A DNA stretch of 64,000 nucleotides from positions 186,001 through 250,000 of the forward strand of contig NZ_JACZCR010000003.1 in the NCBI RefSeq assembly GCF_014904735.1, given 5' to 3'. Shown in pieces: positions 8,396-17,193 of the stretch. The position numbers and the translations under genes are program-made. Position 1 is the stretch's first letter; every line of letters starts with the position of its first letter. The notes under the pieces are model-generated. The model made no database searches, had not been told where the DNA came from, and was given only the letters and a program-made list of their open reading frames with translations. Source of the stretch: Microbulbifer hainanensis (GTDB lineage: Bacteria > Pseudomonadota > Gammaproteobacteria > Pseudomonadales > Cellvibrionaceae).

Positions 8396-10327
8396 ATGTC
8401 CGCCCTGTCCCGGCGCAGCACTTTCCGGCGCGCGGCCCCGATCGTCAGCAGACTTGCCGCCAGCGCCCTGACTCTCGCCCTGGCCGCCTGCCAGACCCAG
8501 GCACCGCAACCCAATATACAGGCCCCGGTTCAGGCCGGCGCGACCGCCAGTCGCAGCGATGCGATACAGTTTCTGCACAGCGCCGAGAACCAGTCTTCGC
8601 CGGTGCGCGATCAACTGCGCCTGCGGGCGGCGGCCATTCTATACAAGCTGGGCGACAACGCGACTGCCAAACAGGCCGCCATTGGCATCGACCCGGAGCA
8701 GCTCAACGACGTTGAGTATGCACGATACGCGCAAGTCTACGGCAGAGTACTCGCCGCCGAAGACGATTTTTTCAAGGCCCTCGATCTGGCCACTGCGCCG
8801 CGCCTGGATCGTGCCTGGTTGCAGCTGCCCCCCGATACCGCCCTGTCACTGCGCAGCCTGCGCGCCGATCTCTGGGGCCTGCTAGGTGACCTGGACAGCG
8901 CCATTGCCGAGCGCCGGCTGATCGCCGACCTCGCGCAGACAGACGCCGATATCTCGGCCAACAATGACGGATTCTGGCAATTGCTGATGCAATTGCCCTC
9001 CAGCGAACTGCACCTGCGCGCCGAACAGAGCCAGGACATGCAGATGCGCGGCTGGTACCAGCTGGCCCTGGTAGGGCGCGATACCCAGGGCGATATCAGC
9101 TCGCAGCTGACGGCGCTCAGCCGCTGGCGCCAGCAGTGGCCGGGCCACAGTGCAACCGCGCATCCCCCACAGGCACTGCAGCTGCTGGAACACCTGGCCA
9201 GCCAGCGCGCCGACCGCATCGCCCTGCTGCTGCCGCTGTCCGGCCCACTGGGTAGCGCCGGGCGCGCCATTCGCGACGGCTTTATGGCCGCTTACTACAC
9301 CTCTTTACAGGCCGGCGCACCGGCACCAAAGGTCAAGGTATACGACACCGGCACCGAGCAGCCTTTTGAAGAGATCTATCAGAGCGCGGTAAACGACGGC
9401 GCCCAGGCGATTGTCGGCCCGCTCGACAAGCGCAAGGTCGCCAACCTGCTCGCTACCGAGAAATTGCCGGTGCCGACCCTGGCCCTGAACTACGGCGACA
9501 GCGGCCGCACGACCGGTGATCTGGTGCAGTTCGGACTCGCAATCGAGGACGAAGCCCGCCAGGTCGCACAGCACGCCTACCGCCAGGGACATCGCCAGGC
9601 AATGATCCTGGCCTCCGACGCCAGCTGGGGACAGCGCGGCGCCGAGGCATTCCGCGAGGAATGGCATCGCCTGGGCGGCACCGTGACCGTCAACCGGACC
9701 TTCTACGGCAACAGCAACTTTTCCAAGCTGGTCAGCGACGCCCTGCTGATCCCCGAAAGCAAATCGCGCGAAAGTGCGCTGCGCCGGAAACTGGCTGCTC
9801 CGCTAAAGTTCACGCCCCGCCGCCGCAACGATGTGGATATGCTGTTTGTGCTCGCGCAGCCACAGCAGGCGCGGCAGCTCAACCCGATGCTGACGTTCTT
9901 CTACGCCGGCGACCTGCCCATCTACGCCACATCACAGGTATTCGACGGCAATATCAACCGCAACCGCGACCGCGACATGAACGGCATTCGCTTTACCGCG
10001 ATGCCGTGGCTGTTTGAAAACGACAATGTCACCAAGCGCAATATCGAAAAGCAGGCCTCACCGGCGCCCGCCTTTGCACGGCTCTATGCCCTGGGTGCCG
10101 ATGCATTCCGCCTGTACCCGCGCCTGCCAATGTTGCGCCAGTTCCCAAATCAGCAGGTGCACGGCCTGACCGGCGCCCTGAGCCTGACTGCCGATGGCCG
10201 CATCGTGCGCGAGGAGATGTGGGCGCGTATCGACAAGGGCGCGCCGGTGCCAATTACCACCGTCGTCGAGCCCCTGCCGCAGGCGACCGAGCCGGTGGAG
10301 CTGACCGGAACCAGTGAAGCTTTTTAA
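8396..10327 (+). CDS. lpoA: Penicillin-binding protein activator LpoA (LppC family lipoprotein)
   Basis: Outer membrane lipoprotein that reaches through the periplasm to activate PBP1A. The ATG at 8396 follows GGGAGA (8385-8390) and gives a basic N-terminus, a hydrophobic stretch and the lipobox LAAC (LALAACQTQ). A helical TPR-like region follows (about residues 45-270). Then comes a periplasmic-binding-protein-like domain beginning near RIALLLPLSGPLGSAGRAI and containing AQAIVGPLDKRKV. An upstream in-frame TTG at 8381 is possible but has no ribosome site. The gene overlaps yraN by 14 bases, so the two are probably co-translated. Confidence 0.93.
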   Translation: MSALSRRSTFRRAAPIVSRLAASALTLALAACQTQAPQPNIQAPVQAGATASRSDAIQFLHSAENQSSPVRDQLRLRAAAILYKLGDNATAKQAAIGIDPEQLNDVEYARYAQVYGRVLAAEDDFFKALDLATAPRLDRAWLQLPPDTALSLRSLRADLWGLLGDLDSAIAERRLIADLAQTDADISANNDGFWQLLMQLPSSELHLRAEQSQDMQMRGWYQLALVGRDTQGDISSQLTALSRWRQQWPGHSATAHPPQALQLLEHLASQRADRIALLLPLSGPLGSAGRAIRDGFMAAYYTSLQAGAPAPKVKVYDTGTEQPFEEIYQSAVNDGAQAIVGPLDKRKVANLLATEKLPVPTLALNYGDSGRTTGDLVQFGLAIEDEARQVAQHAYRQGHRQAMILASDASWGQRGAEAFREEWHRLGGTVTVNRTFYGNSNFSKLVSDALLIPESKSRESALRRKLAAPLKFTPRRRNDVDMLFVLAQPQQARQLNPMLTFFYAGDLPIYATSQVFDGNINRNRDRDMNGIRFTAMPWLFENDNVTKRNIEKQASPAPAFARLYALGADAFRLYPRLPMLRQFPNQQVHGLTGALSLTADGRIVREEMWARIDKGAPVPITTVVEPLPQATEPVELTGTSEAF

Positions 10328-10682
10328 CCGCACCACCAACAGCGCCGACGTCGGCGCACAGATGGAAAAGGTCGCGGCGCGGTATCTGCAGCGCGCCGGC
10401 CTCCGCATCGAAGCGCACAACTACCATTGCCGGCAGGGCGAAATCGACCTGATCGCGCGGGACGGCGATACCCTGGTATTTGTCGAGGTGCGCTTCCGCA
10501 AAGACAAGCGTTTCGGCGGTGCCGGTGCAACGGTCGATACCCGCAAGCAACGCAAACTTCTGGCCAGCGCGGATCGCTACCTGCAGGAGCACCGCCTGGA
10601 CTGCCCCTGCCGCTTTGATGTAATCGCCATCGACGGCAGTGCAGACAACATAAACTGGATCACCAACGCGTTTGGTGCGTAA
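10314..10682 (+). CDS. yraN: YraN family protein (UPF0102, nuclease-like fold)
   Basis: A 122-residue protein of the UPF0102 family, related in fold to Holliday-junction resolvase and restriction-like nucleases. The motif EIDLIARDGDTLVFVEVRFR carries the D and E-x-K-like acidic positions of the family. The biological role is not established. It begins with GTG at 10314 inside the end of lpoA, and diaA follows after about 64 bases. The order lpoA-yraN-diaA-dolP is as in E. coli. Confidence 0.93.
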   Translation: MKLFNRTTNSADVGAQMEKVAARYLQRAGLRIEAHNYHCRQGEIDLIARDGDTLVFVEVRFRKDKRFGGAGATVDTRKQRKLLASADRYLQEHRLDCPCRFDVIAIDGSADNINWITNAFGA

Positions 10683-10746
10683 ACTCCGGTAACACGACAG
10701 GACTATGAAACGGAGCGGATCCAGAGTTCGCCCGGTTAAGGATTCA

Positions 10747-11337
10747 ATGGAACAGCGAGTTGTAACCCTTTTTCACCGCAGCCTCGAAGCCACAATGAAC
10801 GCGGGCGAAATTCTCGCCCCGCTGGTCGCAGAGGCCAGCGACATGGTGGTGCACACATTGCTCGCCGAAAACAAGCTGCTGCTGTGCGGCAACGGCGTCA
10901 GCGGCGCCCTCGCCCAGAGCTTCTGCGCACAGTTGCTCGGTGGCTTCCAGCGCGAGCGCCCGGGCCTGCCGGCGATCGCGCTGTGCAGCGACGGCATCTC
11001 CATCGGTACAGTGGCGCAGAACCACGGCCGCGCGGAATCCTTTGCGCAGCCGGTGCGCGCCCTGGGCCAGCCGGGGGACCTGCTGGTGATCGTCAGCAGC
11101 GACGGCCGCGATTCGAATCTGGTCCAGGCGATGCGCGCGGCGCGCGACCGCGATATGGGCATTCTCGCCCTGACCGGCGGCGACGGCGGTGATTGCGCGG
11201 CCCTGCTGGATACTCACGATATTGAACTCCGCGTGCCTTCTGAAGTCGCAGCAGAGGTACACCAGGTGCACCTGTTAACCATTTTCTGCCTGTGCGATCT
11301 CATCGACAGCAGTTTGTTCGGTGGCTACGAGGACTGA
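10747..11337 (+). CDS. diaA: DnaA initiator-associating protein DiaA (SIS domain)
   Basis: SIS-fold tetramer that in E. coli binds DnaA and promotes ordered assembly at oriC; it is a paralogue of the phosphoheptose isomerase GmhA. The 196-residue product has LLLCGNGVSGALAQSF, RPGLPAIALCSD and a C-terminal LLTIFCLCDLIDSSLF, closely matching DiaA. The ATG at 10747 follows AAGGA (10739-10743) and matches the E. coli start. An upstream in-frame ATG at 10705 adds 14 basic residues that look spurious. Gene order favours DiaA over GmhA. Confidence 0.9.
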   Translation: MEQRVVTLFHRSLEATMNAGEILAPLVAEASDMVVHTLLAENKLLLCGNGVSGALAQSFCAQLLGGFQRERPGLPAIALCSDGISIGTVAQNHGRAESFAQPVRALGQPGDLLVIVSSDGRDSNLVQAMRAARDRDMGILALTGGDGGDCAALLDTHDIELRVPSEVAAEVHQVHLLTIFCLCDLIDSSLFGGYED

Positions 11338-11342
11338 AACCG

Positions 11343-11933
11343 ATGAAAACCCTAATCACGAAAACCATGAACCGCATTGTTATTGCTCTGGCCATGAGTG
11401 CCGCGCTGTCCGGCTGCAGCACCGTACTGGAAGCCACCCACGACGGCCCCATTCAGCAGGATCCCGGCCAGCGCTCCCTCGGCACCTACCTCGATGACGA
11501 GAAAATTGAGACCATCACCACGGTCAATATCAACAAGGCGCACCCGAACCTGAAAAATGCCAATATCAACGTCAATGTCTTCAACGGCGTGGTGTTGCTG
11601 ACGGGCCAGGTGGAAAACAATGAACTGCGCCTGCTAGCCGGGCGCACCGCGCAGCAGGTGCAGAACGTGCGCCAGGTGTACAACGAGATCCAGGTACGCG
11701 GCAAAGTCTCCCTGCTGGCCAGCAGCAGCGACGCCTGGCTCACCACCAAAGTGAAAAGCGTCCTGCTCGCCAACAAAGAAATCGACAGCGGACGAATCAA
11801 GGTCATCACCGAAAATGGTGTGGTCTACCTGATGGGGCTGCTGACCCGCGCGGAAGCCGAGCGTGCCGCCGATGTCACCCGCAGTATCGGCGGAGTGCAG
11901 AAGGTGGTGAAAGCGGTGGAATATATCGACTGA
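11343..11933 (+). CDS. dolP: BON domain lipoprotein DolP (YraP)
   Basis: Lipoprotein that in E. coli supports outer membrane integrity and localises to the division site by binding anionic phospholipids. The 196-residue product has a signal ending in the lipobox LSGC (residues about 16-25), then two BON domains (about residues 55-110 and 125-192). The start at 11343 gives the proper signal peptide; the longer frame from 11292 overlaps diaA and adds a non-signal tail. It is the last gene of the lpoA block. Confidence 0.93.
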   Translation: MKTLITKTMNRIVIALAMSAALSGCSTVLEATHDGPIQQDPGQRSLGTYLDDEKIETITTVNINKAHPNLKNANINVNVFNGVVLLTGQVENNELRLLAGRTAQQVQNVRQVYNEIQVRGKVSLLASSSDAWLTTKVKSVLLANKEIDSGRIKVITENGVVYLMGLLTRAEAERAADVTRSIGGVQKVVKAVEYID

Positions 11934-11950
11934 ACGATAAACCGAATGCA

Positions 11951-11975
11951 TGGGCCGCACGATATGCGCGGCCCA
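11951..11975. terminator. Hairpin between convergent dolP and acyltransferase genes
   Basis: TGGGCCGC (11951-11958) pairs with GCGGCCCA (11968-11975) around a nine-base loop. There is no T-run on either side, so it may be a weak terminator or a 3' end protector for both genes. Confidence 0.5.
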
Positions 11976-11985
11976 GTTGGCCACC

Positions 11986-13992
11986 TCAACCGAACTTTCT
12001 GTTTCCCCCTTCCTTGGCGAGCACCTCTAAAAGCCGCGGCACCAGCCAGCGCGCCCCATAGGCGCTGAGGTGATCATCGTCGCGGTACAGCGGTGTGCCG
12101 CGGTGCTCAATCCTGCAGTCGGGCGCACACAGCAGCGGCAATGGACTGAGATCCTGCGCGTCGAATTCTTCAGCAATATCTTCAATGATTCGGTTCGCGC
12201 GGCGCTGGCGCTGCTCCACTTCATCCCGGCTGGGTGCCGGGCGCAACTGCGCACCGATGAACTCGGCATTCAGTACGGCAACGGGCACAGAGAAGCCGAT
12301 CTCCGGCGTGTCTTTGACGATCACCACCTCGCGGCCCGTAGCCCGGATTTTCCGCACCGTGGCTTCCAATCCGTCGCGTACAAGGGCCGCGTTATCGCGG
12401 CCATCCGATTCGCCGTCCGTCGACGGAGCCAACACCGCTTCCGTCCCCCCCTCACCAGGTGCACGCTCTCCCTCCACAGCAAAGGCCCAGCGCGCGACCA
12501 GAATGACAGTACCCAGATCTCGGCGCCCTTCGAGGAAGTTCATTACACTCTCGTTGAAAACATCACACTGGTGCGCTGCGCCCTTGTCTACCCGAACCAC
12601 CCCGAGCACCGGTGCGCAGGCCGACTTCACCGCGGCGAGGCCACGCGCTCCATGTACGGCCAGCCAGCGCTCGTAGCCGGGCAGAAATGCAGCCGCGTGG
12701 GAATCACCCCACAACAGATAGTGCGCTTCAGGCGCCGCGCTGCTGCCGAATTCACAGAGCTGGCGTTCCAGCGGCGCCCGGTTCATACACGCCTCCTGCC
12801 TCTGCGTCCGCTGACTGGCCTCGCTGTAGGTCTCGTAGAGGTCCCGTGGCAGCCGCTCGGGAAAGCCCTCGCCACCGTTAATGGCACACGCGCTCATCAC
12901 GAGAACGCCCGCCGCGGTAGCGGCCAGCCTGAGCTGCAGCACGGACGACAGCAGCGACCCGGGACGCGCCGTGCGGAACGGTTGCTCAACCAGTTTCCAG
13001 CTCAACCAGGCCAGCGCCACCGACATCACTACGGCATATAAAACCCAGCTTGCGGGCAATTCGGTGGCACCGTTGTATAAACGCAGGAAGACCAGCACCG
13101 GCCAGTGCCAGAGATAGAGTGAATAGGAAATCCTGCCCACTCCGACAAACAAAGGCAGGGCCAGGAAGCGGCTGACTGTGCCCGGCTGCCTACCAGCCCA
13201 AATCAGTGCCGCGGCACCGGCACAGGGCGGCAACGCGGCCAGTCCCGGAAAGGGAGTAGCGGCATCGTATGTGAGCACGCACACCAGAATCGCGGCTAAC
13301 CCTGCCGCGGCCGCCAGCTCCGCTGCACCTCGCCGCTGCACCGCTGGCAGTGCGCCCATTGCCAGCAACGCGCCGATCGCCAGCTCCCAGCCGCGAGTCG
13401 GGGTGAGAAAATAGTTGGCAAACGGCTGGGTTTTTGTTGCCCATACCGAAGCGGCGAGAGACAGCACGGCCAGCACCGCCACTGTCGCGATCGCACTGCT
13501 CCAACGCCACCTCGCCAGCAGGCACAACAGCAACGGAAAACCGATATAAAACTGCTCTTCAACAGACAGGGACCAGGTGTGCAGCAGCGGTTCGAGTTCT
13601 GCCGCCTGGCCGAAATAGTCCTCGGTACTGCGCCAAAACCAGAAATTCGACACAAAAAACAGCGCAGCAAGCAGCGAGTGCGCAAAGTTGCTGAACATAT
13701 CCGGCGGCAACAAAAACCAACTCGCCGCTGTGGACACCAGCATTACGGCAAAGAGCGCCGGCAGGATACGCCGCGCGCGACGGCGATAAAAACTGGCCAG
13801 CGAAAACTCTCCGGCGCGAATCTCGCGCAAAAGAATACCGGTAATCAGGTACCCGGAGATGACGAAAAAGATATCGACCCCGACGTAACCGCCGGAAAAC
13901 CCCGGCACCCTGGCGTGCGCCATGACCACCGGCAAAACGGCGAAAGCCCGCAGCCCGTCGATATCGGGGCGGTAACTGTTATTAACTGACAT
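11986..13992 (-). CDS. OafB-like membrane acyltransferase with C-terminal SGNH domain
   Basis: Acyltransferase-3 family enzyme fused to a periplasmic SGNH hydrolase-like domain; such proteins O-acetylate lipopolysaccharide, exopolysaccharide or peptidoglycan. From the ATG at 13992 (668 residues) it begins YRPDIDGLRAFAVLPVV, the family signature, followed by about ten or eleven membrane helices to residue about 390. The SGNH part has LLWGDSHAAAF and ends with the catalytic D-x-x-H in DDDHLSAYGARWL. A longer frame runs to 14247 but overlaps the sulfotransferase gene and adds a low-quality tail. It lies 23 bases after the sulfotransferase, so the two probably form an operon that decorates a surface polymer. 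Confidence 0.88.
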   Translation of the reverse strand: MSVNNSYRPDIDGLRAFAVLPVVMAHARVPGFSGGYVGVDIFFVISGYLITGILLREIRAGEFSLASFYRRRARRILPALFAVMLVSTAASWFLLPPDMFSNFAHSLLAALFFVSNFWFWRSTEDYFGQAAELEPLLHTWSLSVEEQFYIGFPLLLCLLARWRWSSAIATVAVLAVLSLAASVWATKTQPFANYFLTPTRGWELAIGALLAMGALPAVQRRGAAELAAAAGLAAILVCVLTYDAATPFPGLAALPPCAGAAALIWAGRQPGTVSRFLALPLFVGVGRISYSLYLWHWPVLVFLRLYNGATELPASWVLYAVVMSVALAWLSWKLVEQPFRTARPGSLLSSVLQLRLAATAAGVLVMSACAINGGEGFPERLPRDLYETYSEASQRTQRQEACMNRAPLERQLCEFGSSAAPEAHYLLWGDSHAAAFLPGYERWLAVHGARGLAAVKSACAPVLGVVRVDKGAAHQCDVFNESVMNFLEGRRDLGTVILVARWAFAVEGERAPGEGGTEAVLAPSTDGESDGRDNAALVRDGLEATVRKIRATGREVVIVKDTPEIGFSVPVAVLNAEFIGAQLRPAPSRDEVEQRQRRANRIIEDIAEEFDAQDLSPLPLLCAPDCRIEHRGTPLYRDDDHLSAYGARWLVPRLLEVLAKEGGNRKFG

Positions 13993-14015
13993 TGAAAGGC
14001 TTATTAGTATCTTAT

Positions 14016-15170
14016 CTAGCGACCGCGCTGCTTCTTTGGCTTGACACGCCGCCACCAGGGTTCCCTGTGCGGCGCTATCGCGGCCCCCTGGGCCAGGCAT
14101 TCGCGCAGAGCGGTCAGCTCGGCTCGCGAGTCTGCAGTCCCGTCCTCTGCGCTTTTCGCCAACAGGACATCCAGTCGCTCGGCGAGCAATGCGTCTCGGA
14201 GACCAAGAGGGTTGTCCAGACCCGCGGCAAGTATCCCCGTGCTCCAATCTGCCAGGTCACTCAGGGTGAGGGAATCGTTGCCCCGCTCGGGGTAGGTATC
14301 GAAATCGTCTACAAACGCCAGGCCCGAAGGGTGCGGCAGGTAGTGGTCATTGAGGGCGCGGTTACTGTCGGCAAAGCGGGCGAAAAACGCCCGCGCCGCA
14401 GCGCGACTGGGTTGCAGTCGCTCACAGTCTTCGCGCATGAAGGGTTTCAGTTTTTCAATCTGCGGCGGCGCCACTCCAAGTTGCAGCAGCTTATGGGTCA
14501 ACAGGAACTCCCGGCGCGGGATGCCCTCGTTAACGCGGCAGGGCGGTATCACAACGCCTTCACCAAGGAATTCCGCAAAGTCGGTTACGATATCTCCGCC
14601 GCTGAGCCGGTGAGGCTCGAACACATGCACCGTCAGCGCCTCGCGCCCAAAACTCTCCTCCCACAGGCGCAGCTTCGAATAATAATCGTAATAGGCCAGC
14701 ACATCGGCAGTCAGCTCGGGGAAGGCGCCGTCGCTGTGACCCAGCAGGCGGCTCGATGTGCTCTTGCCCCGCGCGCAGCCCCGCGCCGCCTGCTGGCGAA
14801 AAGAGATTGCCTGCCGGTCCTGGCGGCGCAGGTAGACGATAATCCGGGTCTCGTCGAAGTAACGCGCGCAGACCTTCTGTACCTTGTCGATCTCTTGCGC
14901 ATCGCGCAGGAAGGAGAAATGCTCGCCGGAGACGATCACGCGTTCGCCGCGACTCGCCGCCAGCAGTTGGGCGAAGCGCTCGTTGAGCCGGAATGCGAGG
15001 CCGCCAGCAATGTCCTCCACATCGATGGCACCGGAGGAGTTGCCCTTCTTGCCCAGACAGGCGAATTCCAGACCCTGGGCCAACAGTTGCGACTGGTAGT
15101 TTTTCAGGGCCAATTGCAGGGAACTGGTGCCTGTTTTGTGAATTCCGATATGGAGGTAGAGGGTGCGCAT
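14016..15170 (-). CDS. Sulfotransferase-like protein
   Basis: Predicted PAPS-dependent sulfotransferase of 384 residues. From ATG at 15170 it begins with a beta strand and the phosphosulfate loop LHIGIHKTGTSSLQ, and RIIVYLRRQDRQAISF further on fits the 3'-phosphate binding region. The rest is poorly conserved and the acceptor is unknown. A TTG start at 15203 would add 11 residues; the ATG was chosen because family members start just before the loop, although neither has a clear ribosome site. The adjacent acyltransferase suggests a role in polysaccharide modification. Confidence 0.75.
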   Translation of the reverse strand: MRTLYLHIGIHKTGTSSLQLALKNYQSQLLAQGLEFACLGKKGNSSGAIDVEDIAGGLAFRLNERFAQLLAASRGERVIVSGEHFSFLRDAQEIDKVQKVCARYFDETRIIVYLRRQDRQAISFRQQAARGCARGKSTSSRLLGHSDGAFPELTADVLAYYDYYSKLRLWEESFGREALTVHVFEPHRLSGGDIVTDFAEFLGEGVVIPPCRVNEGIPRREFLLTHKLLQLGVAPPQIEKLKPFMREDCERLQPSRAAARAFFARFADSNRALNDHYLPHPSGLAFVDDFDTYPERGNDSLTLSDLADWSTGILAAGLDNPLGLRDALLAERLDVLLAKSAEDGTADSRAELTALRECLAQGAAIAPHREPWWRRVKPKKQRGR

Positions 15171-15350
15171 GTTGCCGATCGTGATCCGGAAGTCTTCCGC
15201 CAACTCAAAGATTGTTGAAAAAACACGTCCTTGCCACTGCTACCGGCACGCCTTCGCCAGACTACTTGCTGTTCATTTCCTCTGACCCGGCACTGCGGCC
15301 CGTGCAATTCGCCTGCAACAGCTATACCGAAGTCTAAACATTTACCCATT

Positions 15351-15379
15351 AAAAAACGCGGGCATAGCCCGCGTTTTTT
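15351..15379. terminator. Bidirectional rho-independent terminator after rhlB
   Basis: AAAAAACGCGGGC-ATA-GCCCGCGTTTTTT is a perfect hairpin with a T-run on both strands. On the minus strand it lies directly after the rhlB stop. The 180 bases between it and the sulfotransferase start hold no gene and presumably carry that gene's promoter. Confidence 0.92.
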
Positions 15380-15380
15380 A

Positions 15381-16895
15381 TCAGCGCCTGGGGCGGCGAC
15401 TGCCACCACCGCTGCGACCACCCCGACTGTCGCCGCGTGGCCCGCTGCTGCGTTTAACGTTGACCTTGGGCGGCTCCACCAGCAGCTCCTCCGGCGGTTG
15501 CTCACACTTGAGCTTGCCACCGAGCAGCTTTTCGATGGGCTCCAGCCGCATGGCATCATCTTCACAGGCGAAGCTGATCGAAGTACCCGTCTTGCCCGCA
15601 CGGCCTGTCCGGCCAATACGGTGCACGTAATCTTCGGGCTCTTCCGGCAGCGTAAAGTTCACCACGTGGCTGATCCCGTCGATGTGGATACCGCGCCCGG
15701 CCACATCGGTGGCGACCAGGACCTTGGTCACGCCCGCCTTGAAGTCTTCAAGGGTGCGCACACGCTTGTTCTGCGCCACTTCCCCGGAAAGCAGGCCGGC
15801 CTTGAAGCCGTGGGCCTCCAGGTTCTCGTGCAGGCGGCGGCACTGGTCGCGGCGATTGGCAAACACGATCAGGCTCTCCACCTCGTCACTCTGCAGGATG
15901 TTGTACAGCAGCGTGTACTTTTCCTCGCTCGCGGCCAGGTAGACGTGCTGCTCGACACTGTCGGTTGCCACGCGCTCCGGCTCGATCTCGACAATGACCG
16001 GCTCTTCGGTCCACTGCTCCACCAGAGAATCGACTTCCGGCGTGAATGTGGCGGAGAAGAACATGGTCTGGCGATGGCTCTTGCGCGGCGTCTGGCGCAC
16101 AATGCGGCGTACCTGGGGAATAAAGCCCATATCCAGCATACGGTCGGCCTCGTCGATCACCAGGATTTCCACCTGGTCGAGATAGCAGTCCCGGTTGCTG
16201 GCGAAATCGAGCAAACGGCCGGGTGTTGCGACGAGAATGTCCACCAGGCGCTCGTTCAGGTTGCGCTGCTGCTTCTGGTAATCCATGCCGCCAACCAGGG
16301 TGTGGATTTCCAGGTCGGTGTATTTGCACAGGGATTTGGCATCGTCGGCGATCTGCATGACCAGCTCCCGTGTGGGCGCAATGATCAATGCGCGCGCCTC
16401 ACCGGCGTAGCGCTCGCCCTCGAACGGGTTCTTAAGCAGGTCATCGATAATGGTAATCAGGAAAGCCGCGGTCTTGCCGGTACCGGTCTGGGCCTTGCCC
16501 ACCAGGTCGTGGCCGTTCAGCGTATGCGGCAGGGAGCGGCCCTGAATCGGCGAGCAGTACTGGAATCCCAGGTCACTGATGGCGTGCATCAGGTCCAGTG
16601 GCAGGTCCAGGTCGTGAAAACGCACTTTGTCTTCCGCTTCCGGCACCTGGAATTGATCCAAAGACCAGGGGGCACGCTTCTTGTCACGAGGACCGCGCTG
16701 GCTCTTGCCTCCGCCGCGGCGGCCACGCTGGCTGCCTTTGCTGCCACCATCGCGGCGCTGGGACTTGCGCTCGCCAGATGCTTTTTCGGCGGGCTTGCCC
16801 CCATCGGTAGCTTTAGACGGCGCACTCTGTTGCTCGGCAGACTCGGAGCGCTGCTCATCTTTGCTGGAAGAACGGCGAAACAACTTTCCTATCAA
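15381..16895 (-). CDS. rhlB: ATP-dependent DEAD-box RNA helicase RhlB
   Basis: RNA helicase that in E. coli unwinds structured RNA for the RNase E degradosome. Of 504 residues, the first 85 or so are basic and low in complexity (Arg/Gly/Ser/Lys). The two helicase domains follow, with AQTGTGKT (135-142), [13 protein letters not shown] (in [14 protein letters not shown]), SATFTPE and [11 protein letters not shown]. The tail is again Arg/Gly-rich ([14 protein letters not shown]) and probably binds RNA. The long basic N-terminal extension is absent in E. coli RhlB. The frame begins with TTG at 16895; upstream there is an in-frame stop. Confidence 0.9.
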   Translation of the reverse strand: MIGKLFRRSSSKDEQRSESAEQQSAPSKATDGGKPAEKASGERKSQRRDGGSKGSQRGRRGGGKSQRGPRDKKRAPWSLDQFQVPEAEDKVRFHDLDLPLDLMHAISDLGFQYCSPIQGRSLPHTLNGHDLVGKAQTGTGKTAAFLITIIDDLLKNPFEGERYAGEARALIIAPTRELVMQIADDAKSLCKYTDLEIHTLVGGMDYQKQQRNLNERLVDILVATPGRLLDFASNRDCYLDQVEILVIDEADRMLDMGFIPQVRRIVRQTPRKSHRQTMFFSATFTPEVDSLVEQWTEEPVIVEIEPERVATDSVEQHVYLAASEEKYTLLYNILQSDEVESLIVFANRRDQCRRLHENLEAHGFKAGLLSGEVAQNKRVRTLEDFKAGVTKVLVATDVAGRGIHIDGISHVVNFTLPEEPEDYVHRIGRTGRAGKTGTSISFACEDDAMRLEPIEKLLGGKLKCEQPPEELLVEPPKVNVKRSSGPRGDSRGGRSGGGSRRPRR

Positions 16896-16919
16896 GTGAA
16901 ATACTCGCTTAAATGCTCA

Positions 16920-16942
16920 CAGATTCGCCGGGGGCGAATCTG
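16920..16942 (-). promoter_or_regulatory. Hairpin in the leader region of rhlB
   Basis: CAGATTCGCC (16920-16929) and GGCGAATCTG (16933-16942) form a perfect 10-base stem with a GGG loop, 25 bases before the rhlB start. It could fold in the rhlB mRNA leader. The rest of the 16943-17193 divergent region shows no gene. Confidence 0.5.
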
Positions 16943-17193
16943 AATGCCGGGGTATCCGCGGGGCGGTCACCGTGGACGGCATGGGTTAAATAATCGGCGA
17001 GTATATCATCTATATGGATCTTGACCCGAACTCTAATTTTCATACGGCTCAATAAGCCGCCAGCTGGCGCGCAAAGTGGATTGAACCCACCGCCGGCGCC
17101 CCCCATAATTCAGCCCGTTTTCCCGCGCTCGCTGCTGGCGACCGGGTCCCCCAACGCAAGCCTGTCCACTCCCCGCGGAAACCTCCCTATTCA

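Noticed and set aside
13993-14247. N-terminal extension of the SGNH acyltransferase to 753 residues
   Set aside because: The extra residues overlap the end of the sulfotransferase gene and are unlike the family, which starts just before YRPDIDGLRA.
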